36,915 bases of DNA from Lingula anatina (taxonomy: Eukaryota > Brachiopoda > Lingulata > Lingulida > Lingulidae). Numbering within the stretch: the first letter of the stretch is position 1; each line of letters begins with the position of its first letter. The notes beneath the pieces are model-generated. The model was not told where the DNA came from, made no database searches, and saw only the letters and a list, made by a program, of their open reading frames with translations. Shown here in pieces: positions 33,701 through 36,915 of this stretch. Where the stretch lies: NCBI RefSeq assembly GCF_001039355.2, contig NW_019775698.1:147208-184122 (forward strand), written 5' to 3'. The position numbers were made by a program, and so were the translations under genes.

Positions 33701-34267
33701 AGCTTAACAATTATTGTGAATTGAAGAAAATTAAACTTTCGGTCTTAAAGTTGAGATCAAGGTTATTTTGCGAATTGGTCACTGTCGGGATGCATCAGCC
33801 AGTGTAAACTTTTGCACAAGTTAGTGTAATGGGTCCAATTTTTCAAAGTTGAAATTGGAACTGTTGCTTAGCGGTTACTGTCGATAACATTGCTAAGAGG
33901 AAGAATAACTTTGACCACCGTAAAAGGGTTAATAAGAACAGCCGTTTATCTTACCTCCATCTTCTTGGCATGCTGCAGACGCAATCTACAAAACAAATAG
34001 ACGTAAAATTAACTGATAAATGTTTAAGTCTACATATATTAATAGTTTCTCGTTTTGAAATTTTTTTAAAAGTTTTCTGTTACGAGTTTTTTTCCATGCA
34101 TTTCTGGTGCAAACGCTTTTAAAACAGCGCTGACAAAAAATGTTTCGATTTTTTCGGTAGCTGTGCATTATACACTGGTGCATAGCTTCCTCTAGAAACT
34201 ACAGAAAAACAATTTCACATACGCATATGGCACAGATGGCCAGACGTAGTCCATTGCTGGATCCCAT
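14197..34267 (-). CDS. Gene 2: secreted astacin metalloprotease with five intact MAM domains and one broken one
   Basis: Spliced, complete gene, exons in transcript order: 34223-34267, 33955-33985, 30266-30307, 30045-30079, 29461-29542, 28757-28874, 28354-28535, 27767-27991, 27498-27545, 27071-27235, 26384-26634, 25955-26048, 25348-25497, 24220-24476, 23828-23912, linker 23357-23419 (repeated at 23114-23176 and 22871-22933), remnant 22272-22442, 21986-22039, 21427-21585, 20077-20330, 17430-17520, 17097-17132, 16625-16783, 16231-16484, 15722-15812, 15473-15505, 15113-15247, 14644-14897, 14197-14304. With one linker copy and the remnant left out the coding sequence is 3501 nt, 1166 residues plus stop, open throughout. 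Each extra linker copy adds 21 residues. Including the remnant ends the protein inside MAM3. No transmembrane or GPI signal follows MAM6, so a soluble secreted protein is likely. Confidence 0.88.
15473..15505 (-). CDS. Gene 2 linker exon between MAM5 and MAM6
   Basis: A 33-nt phase 1-1 exon ([11 protein letters not shown]), the shortest linker in the gene. Phase and both splice sites fit. Confidence 0.72.
15722..16783 (-). CDS. Gene 2 MAM domain 5
   Basis: Exons 16625-16783, 16231-16484 and 15722-15812. Landmarks are [46 protein letters not shown] and [16 protein letters not shown]. All four cysteines are present. Gene 1's equivalent, if it exists, lies outside the window. Confidence 0.91.
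15817..15886. repeat. Imperfect AACAT/AAAGT short-unit repeat
   Basis: Repeated ataacat and gtaaagta units just upstream of the third MAM5 exon, close to its branch-point region. Confidence 0.6.
17097..17132 (-). CDS. Gene 2 linker exon between MAM4 and MAM5
   Basis: A 36-nt phase 1-1 exon ([12 protein letters not shown]), a short Thr/Pro linker with acceptor AACAG and donor GTAGG. Confidence 0.75.
17430..21585 (-). CDS. Gene 2 MAM domain 4
   Basis: Exons 21427-21585, 20077-20330 and 17430-17520. Landmarks are [42 protein letters not shown] and [16 protein letters not shown]. The last exon has one extra cysteine (AICGP), not seen in the other copies. For its donor, three GT sites lie close together; the one after 17430 (GTAGGT) is the only one in phase 1 and was chosen for that reason. 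The intron between the second and third exons is unusually long (2.56 kb) and full of repeats; a 560-bp foldback element lies between the first and second exons. Confidence 0.87.
17674..17710. repeat. CA microsatellite
   Basis: About 18 CA units in the long MAM4 intron of gene 2, followed by TATATA. Confidence 0.9.
17803..17970 (-). repeat. Diverged duplication containing a ghost exon start
   Basis: Resembles 17496-17645, that is, the beginning of the third MAM4 exon plus the intron before it. It repeats ATAGCTTGAAACTCT with an AG acceptor at 17829-17830 (minus strand), then diverges. A CA microsatellite (17674-17710) lies between the copies. Confidence 0.65.
17996..18338. repeat. Two-copy tandem repeat, period about 204 bp
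   Basis: Copies at 17996-18134 and 18199-18338 share gtccaacggatgacgctat and the following 130 bp almost exactly, including a CGCTATAGCG palindrome, with about 65 bp between them. It lies in the long MAM4 intron of gene 2. Confidence 0.8.
18339..20076. other. Intron sequence with no recognised gene
   Basis: The rest of the long MAM4 intron of gene 2. Short ORFs at 18702-18935 and 19215-19409 have no recognisable motif. Two diverged stretches containing ctgttatcggc/ttatac and gatcagatg (near 18818 and 19140) hint at an old internal duplication. Confidence 0.5.
20415..20974. mobile_element. 560-bp foldback element with 147-bp inverted arms
   Basis: Arms 20415-20562 and 20828-20974 are almost perfect inverted copies, beginning GGGCGCATTCTCAACG. 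The termini resemble those of the 200-bp MITE at 30587. The flanks CTA and TTA could be a decayed 3-bp duplication. The 265-bp core has a short Lys/Arg-rich ORF (20640-20825) that I cannot assign. It sits in the intron between the first two MAM4 exons of gene 2. The near identity of the arms suggests a recent insertion. Confidence 0.78.
21986..22039 (-). CDS. Gene 2 linker exon before MAM4
   Basis: A 54-nt phase 1-1 exon ([18 protein letters not shown]), the counterpart of 927-977 in gene 1 with one added codon. Confidence 0.8.
22272..22442 (-). pseudogene. Gene 2 MAM3 remnant: two exons fused by deletion, with in-frame stops
   Basis: The acceptor side is the start of the first MAM3 exon ([23 protein letters not shown]) and the donor side is the end of the third. 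The bases equivalent to 1289-2572 of gene 1 (1284 bp, including all of the middle exon) are gone, replaced by six bases (22346-22351, agttat). Right after NFD the frame meets TGA TAA. The fused exon is 171 nt with phase 1 at both ends, so skipping it restores the frame. A strong internal donor (GTAAGT) after codon AGT would also give an in-frame mini-exon of seven codons. Confidence 0.9.
22545..22752. mobile_element. Second copy of the Harbinger-like MITE, inverted and partly rearranged
   Basis: Begins near ACCCCATTCCCATAGAT and carries the same internal sequence as 30587-30786 in reverse orientation, but the far end is replaced by short repeats of atctaaa and gatcgatct. Gene 1 lacks it (site near 2780-2785). 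Confidence 0.65.
22871..22933 (-). CDS. Gene 2 linker exon, copy 3 (nearest MAM3 remnant)
   Basis: The last copy of the triplicated linker exon, in the position equivalent to 2900-2974 of gene 1. Splice sites are intact. Confidence 0.75.
22967..23034 (+). pseudogene. Truncated tRNA-Phe fragment (repeat unit 1)
   Basis: The 5' two thirds of the tRNA, cut at GGTCGC before the T-loop where the 243-bp repeat joins. It lacks the B box. Confidence 0.65.
23114..23176 (-). CDS. Gene 2 linker exon, copy 2
   Basis: The middle copy of the triplicated 63-nt linker exon, with the same acceptor (TCAG) and donor (GTAG) contexts as the other two. Nothing in the sequence marks it as inactive. Whether it enters mature mRNA cannot be seen from DNA. 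Confidence 0.7.
23210..23277 (+). pseudogene. Truncated tRNA-Phe fragment (repeat unit 2)
   Basis: The same truncated fragment, 243 bp further on, ending at the same junction. It lacks the B box. Confidence 0.65.
23357..23419 (-). CDS. Gene 2 linker exon, copy 1 (nearest MAM2)
   Basis: A 63-nt phase 1-1 exon, 21 residues, with [13 protein letters not shown]. Acceptor and donor are intact. This copy, and those at 23114-23176 and 22871-22933, appear identical and sit at an exact 243-bp spacing, so one, two or three could be spliced in without a frame change. Confidence 0.85.
23453..23543 (+). pseudogene. Decayed tRNA-Phe copy in gene 2 (full length)
   Basis: Paralogue of 3009-3099. The acceptor stem still pairs through wobble pairs, but the anticodon stem has a mismatch, the T-stem has a mismatch, and the loop begins ATGAAG. 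It is probably not functional. Confidence 0.65.
23828..25497 (-). CDS. Gene 2 MAM domain 2
   Basis: Exons 25348-25497, 24220-24476 and 23828-23912. Two codons are missing from the first exon relative to gene 1 ([11 protein letters not shown]), in frame and between the first two cysteines. The third cysteine region reads [11 protein letters not shown], with Arg in place of the Trp found in every other MAM copy here, an unusual change at a normally aromatic core position. A 118-bp tandem duplication, a TA microsatellite and extra sequence fill the first intron. Confidence 0.91.
24511..24746. repeat. 118-bp tandem duplication in gene 2 MAM2 intron
   Basis: Copies at 24511-24628 and 24629-24746 are nearly identical. 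Gene 1 has one diverged copy near 4050-4150. Followed by a TA microsatellite. Confidence 0.8.
24738..24789. repeat. TA microsatellite (gene 2)
   Basis: About 26 TA units, at the place of the gene 1 TA tract. The sequence after it (from 24790, CAGCATTGGTCAAAAAGG) recalls a Tc1 terminus but has no matching second end. Confidence 0.85.
25955..27235 (-). CDS. Gene 2 MAM domain 1
   Basis: Exons 27071-27235, 26384-26634 and 25955-26048, lengths identical to gene 1. The four cysteines are kept. Landmarks are [21 protein letters not shown] and [15 protein letters not shown]. An insertion of about 117 bp near 26860-26975, absent from gene 1, lies in the intron between the first two exons. Confidence 0.92.
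27498..27545 (-). CDS. Gene 2 exon 9: Thr-rich linker after the protease domain
   Basis: A 48-nt phase 1-1 exon with a short Thr run (PMTTTTTA), a likely O-glycosylated spacer. It is three codons shorter than the gene 1 exon. Confidence 0.8.
27767..28874 (-). CDS. Gene 2 exons 6-8: astacin catalytic domain
   Basis: Exons 28757-28874, 28354-28535 and 27767-27991. The zinc motif [12 protein letters not shown] keeps all three His ligands and the catalytic Glu; Val and His of gene 1 are replaced by Leu and Tyr at the two variable positions. The Met-turn is SLMHY. The four astacin cysteines are kept. Substitutions against gene 1 cluster around the active-site helix ([11 protein letters not shown] against [11 protein letters not shown]) and after the Met-turn, which might alter specificity; that is inference. 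Confidence 0.93.
29386..29453. mobile_element. Mariner-type mini-MITE next to a splice donor (gene 2)
   Basis: The same insertion as 8814-8882 at the paralogous site, flanked by TA. One end has mutated (GGTGGTGCAT). Its presence in both copies shows it predates the duplication. Confidence 0.75.
29461..34267 (-). CDS. Gene 2 exons 1-5: signal peptide, propeptide and start of mature enzyme
   Basis: Exons 34223-34267, 33955-33985, 30266-30307, 30045-30079 and 29461-29542, the same lengths as in gene 1. The signal peptide differs at a few positions (Arg6 to Gly, Trp15 to Cys, Phe18 to Ser) but keeps its hydrophobic core. The propeptide keeps the FEGD aspartate switch, and [13 protein letters not shown] is unchanged. 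The intron after exon 2 is about 3.6 kb, against 1.1 kb in gene 1, because it took up a 2.3-kb insertion and a 200-bp MITE. Confidence 0.87.
30587..30786. mobile_element. Harbinger-like MITE, 200 bp, with TTA target duplication
   Basis: Starts GGGTGCACTCCC and ends with the inverted relative GGGAATGGGGTC, flanked by TTA at 30584-30586 and 30787-30789. The paralogous site in gene 1 (9979-9981) is empty with a single TTA. A 3-bp TWA duplication is typical of PIF/Harbinger elements; the superfamily call is inference. Confidence 0.75.
31709..32204. repeat. Repeat block, copy A (deleted form)
   Basis: Nearly identical to 36168-36915 but lacks a 236-bp and a 16-bp segment present there. Both missing pieces are bounded by 2-3 bp of microhomology (CG and TGA). 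I see no coding potential. Confidence 0.85.
32368..33033. mobile_element. 666-bp MITE rich in ATTCGTGG, nested in the 2.3-kb insertion
   Basis: The left end GCCCCTATTTCACACAGACC is matched inverted at two right ends, 32829-32864 and 32997-33033 (GTGAAATAGGGGC). The left half has a direct repeat of about 107 bp (near 32424 and 32531) and the right half is tandemly duplicated with a period of about 165 bp. The 147-residue ORF across it (32412-32855) is an artefact of the repeat. Confidence 0.68.
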
Positions 34268-34452
34268 CTTTAGTTCCAGCTGGTACTCCTACTTCTTCTG
34301 GACACTGTGGCTCCCGTTTTCCCCTCTCTGGTTCATATACTCTACACATAGGTCACGTGGTCGCAGGGCCATGAGACGCGTCAAGGATGGGGGGGGGGGG
34401 AGGTGCAGAGACGGCAAGGTTAAGACGTTTATAACACAGGGCTTATCACCTT

Positions 34453-34560
34453 AAGTGAATATGCATGGGATTCTATTTTGTGGAACCGAAAATGTTGTAT
34501 CTTTCACGGATATTCCTCAGTTTCGGAGTGTGGAAGGATTTCGATATTGGACATGCAGTT
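34453..34560 (-). promoter_or_regulatory. Conserved upstream block of gene 2 (candidate promoter element)
   Basis: Paralogue of 11334-11441, 107 of 108 bases identical by eye. CCAAT lies at 34546-34550 on the coding strand. Homology between the two loci fades just beyond it, near 34570. Confidence 0.45.
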
Positions 34561-34570
34561 AGTTTGGTTT

Positions 34571-35640
34571 TGCTCTCGTATGCGCACCTGAGGTGACTTT
34601 TGTTTTCTTGACATCTACCTGATATTTCTTCTTCGACAATTTTCAAGCCATTACCATTTTGACACTGTTAAAAAGTAAGAAAATTTCTGTAGCACACGAA
34701 ATGTATGGGAAAAGTGTACTTAAGAGAATTTTTTTAAAAATGATATCCTGTCTGCCTAAACCAAACATTAAAAATATTTTTAGAAACGCAAGATACTTAA
34801 GTTGTGAATATTTGCCAAAATCTATTTCGATAAGGGTAAAAGGGCCAAGGTTGATGCAATATTACGTAGCCTAATGGTTTATTCGCCAATAGGCCTATTT
34901 TTCGAACATACACAAAACATACACTTCTCCTCTCGAAAGGGTAGAAATTAAAACAGATGCGACATTATTAATGCAGAATGTCATGTCCTTCGAAAATGTG
35001 TCTAACTAATGGTTTTCAGATAAGAATTTCAAATGGGAAATCTGATAAATATCGAGCTACAAAAATGGGAAGCTACGCGGCCACGTGATCGGATAGCGTA
35101 ATAGAAGATCGAGCCCTAGGCCTACCCTCTGATAGGCCTATCAGGGGTCTCTAAAATAGTATGCAAAATTAAAGTATACAATATTTTTTATAAATTTCCT
35201 AGAGAACACTGTGGTCAGATTAAGTAGCTAGCTATAAAACAACAGACTGAGATGTCATTATCTGACTGTAAGATGCGTTTCCGAACTTTCAATAATTAGG
35301 CCTAGGCCTACTCGTGCTTAGGCCTATTTGCTTTTATTAAAAATCCTAGTGAAAAAAATAAAAGCTAAATGCGCTGTCAGTGTTCATAGTGATTTCTAGC
35401 TGAGGTAGACTTACTTGAGATTTTTCATTTTTACGGAATTTACTCTTTGTGCCTGAGATAGGCTATAGCTAGTGTTATTTTAACCCTGTCGCATAAGAAA
35501 GTAGGCCTTAAACTTTTGTTTTGCAATATGGACTGGATTATTGGACTACCACCACATATTTTTTTACTTAAGAAAATAAAAAATGTAACCACCGGTAGAG
35601 TAGGTAGACTGCGGCTAAACGCCGAATCGGGGTCAAACGC
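34571..35640. other. Intergenic sequence upstream of gene 2
   Basis: No gene recognised. It contains several TAGGCCTA-type palindromes (35100-35140, 35297-35330). A weak ORF at 34659-34874 is Lys-rich and probably chance. Confidence 0.5.
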
Positions 35641-35675
35641 CCACCTTTTTTCTCGTATTACGTAATCTCACGCGT

Positions 35676-35699
35676 CACGTGATGCTTTGTTCACTTCCG
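35676..35699 (+). promoter_or_regulatory. E-box and ETS motifs before the putative divergent exon
   Basis: TCACGTGA followed by CACTTCCGG within about 25 bp, in sequence richer in CG than its surroundings. The arrangement suggests a TATA-less promoter reading to the right. Confidence 0.3.
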
Positions 35700-35721
35700 G
35701 TTTCTAGCAGACGAATCCTCC

Positions 35722-35753
35722 ATGACGGCTCCAGATGACCACACACTAATAAG
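35722..35753 (+). CDS. Possible first coding exon of a divergent plus-strand gene
   Basis: ATG at 35722 opens 11 codons (MTAPDDHTLIR, the last one split) and stops at a good donor, AAG|GTAAGC, at 35753/35754, phase 2. Just upstream are an E-box in TCACGTGA and an ETS-type ACTTCCGG, common near animal start sites. Splicing to the nearest acceptor (35796-35797) gives a stop at once, so any next coding exon must be elsewhere, probably beyond the window. Confidence 0.3.
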
Positions 35754-36167
35754 GTAAGCTTTTTACAATAATTTGTTTGTTTTTGTCTTGTTTACAGATA
35801 TTAAGACTTTTCCTTAACATCAGTGACACTACCTACCAAATGCACGAATTAAAAAAACTTTGTTGGTGGCAGATAGAACGATATCAGAACTCGACACAAA
35901 TGTCGATAGAGTCAGAATATGTATCACCTTTCCCGCCGAATTTTACAAATATATACAAAGTGACACTTTGGGGCATAATGCCTATAGCGTTTTGCCCCTA
36001 TATTCTTCAACTAAAATAATTCCTAAAAGAAGCACAGGTGCTCGTTCAAGTATTTTTTAATTGCTTAGACTATCCTCAATTGCTACACTTACAATGATCT
36101 ACGCGAAGAAAAGCCGTATTGGGTTATAGTCGTGGGTACTTCTTTAATTATTTCTGGGAACATATGN

Positions 36168-36915
36168 GGGGGGGCTATGACATTGTAATCACACAATACA
36201 TGAGAGTACGGTCAATTTACAGTGTAAATCATCAGTTAAAGAGGAGGGGGTCTTACCATAGCTCGCTATCTATTGTTAAATGCGACTTATCTCTCGAACA
36301 AGCTTAAACCATGCCCATACAATTACTGTGTCTCCGGCTGCCGTGCAGAAACGCCATGTCGAACATATTTTGCTACAGTTACAAACAGTGTACACTAGCG
36401 ACTTGTTTTATATCACTCAAGTTAGAAAGCATACATGCAATACCTGGGGGGGGAAACAATCAAGCATGCAACTGATCTATTAATTGTAATTGCACAGTAC
36501 GTGTAAATAGACCTTTGTTCTAACTCAGTAGTTTGGGATAGGATGCTTGGACAAAAAGCTTCTATTCAACTTGCTTAGACCTAGGGCGTGATGCTGCTCT
36601 CATCTGAGGAAACACCGTCACTGAACCCTCCACTTGAAGTCCCTCTAGACTGAGTCGTAAAAGGGTTAATGAACTTCTTTGTCTTAAAAACAATTCATTT
36701 CGAAATTAAAAGAAACAGTTTTTCGGGAGGCATGGGATGGGAAGACATAGTTAACGTAAGGTTATTCATTAAAGCCGAGGAGTGTTTCACTATCAAATAT
36801 GTAAAGCAAATGTCATAAAAAACACTATAATAAATTTTTTGTATTAGTTACGAAAAGCCCCCTTTTCAACAGGTGTGTTTTATTAATTAATTCATGTCAC
36901 AGAGTAAATTTATTG
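36168..36915. repeat. Repeat block, copy B (longer form, runs to the window edge)
   Basis: Counterpart of 31709-32204 upstream of gene 2. Its left limit is a G-run with one unresolved base (36167). It includes an extra 236 bp (36266-36501) and 16 bp (36592-36607). Same orientation as copy A. Confidence 0.85.

Noticed and set aside
35798-36019. Second exon for the putative gene starting at 35722
   Set aside because: The acceptor is good, but the phase 2 donor leads into TAT TAA, a stop; the open frame there needs phase 0.

Overview
This window is eukaryotic. It carries GT-AG introns, microsatellites, an RNA polymerase III gene with internal A and B boxes, and many short transposons. It comes from an animal, because both main genes encode secreted astacin metalloproteases followed by a string of MAM domains. 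A marine invertebrate deuterostome, perhaps an echinoderm, seems likely to me, but the sequence alone does not settle the species.

The window holds two tandem genes, both on the minus strand. Gene 1 starts at 11146 and runs left out of the window at base 1; 21 exons (about 873 residues) are visible. Gene 2 starts at 34267 and ends at a stop codon at 14197-14199. Bases 1-11450 and about 21020-34570 are paralogous along their whole length, introns included, so the pair arose by segmental duplication. Both encode a signal peptide, a propeptide with the aspartate switch FEGD, a catalytic domain with an intact zinc site ([12 protein letters not shown] in gene 1, [12 protein letters not shown] in gene 2), four cysteines, a Met-turn, and then MAM domains separated by Thr/Pro-rich linkers. 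I joined the exons by hand. Every junction has GT-AG sites and matching phase.

Each MAM domain is built from three exons (phases 1-1, 1-0, 0-1) and each linker from one short 1-1 exon, so domains can be added or lost without breaking the frame. Gene 2 shows this twice. Its 63-nt linker exon is triplicated in a 243-bp repeat, and its third MAM domain was gutted by a 1.28-kb deletion that left one 171-nt remnant exon with two in-frame stops. If the remnant is skipped and one linker copy is used, the whole gene stays open (1166 residues).

An intron of gene 1 carries, on the opposite strand, a tRNA-Phe(GAA) with an 18-nt intron. Gene 2 has three decayed copies of it, tied to the linker triplication. 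Transposons that differ between the paralogues include a Harbinger-like MITE with an empty site in gene 1, a 560-bp foldback element, a 1-kb foldback element, a 2.3-kb insertion containing a further MITE, and a dispersed repeat present only in gene 1. A mariner-type MITE present in both copies lies a few bases inside a splice donor.

Between the genes (11450-14090) lie an assembly gap, the 1-kb foldback element and one small ORF. To the right of gene 2 there is a possible divergent first exon near 35722, then a repeat that runs to the window edge.
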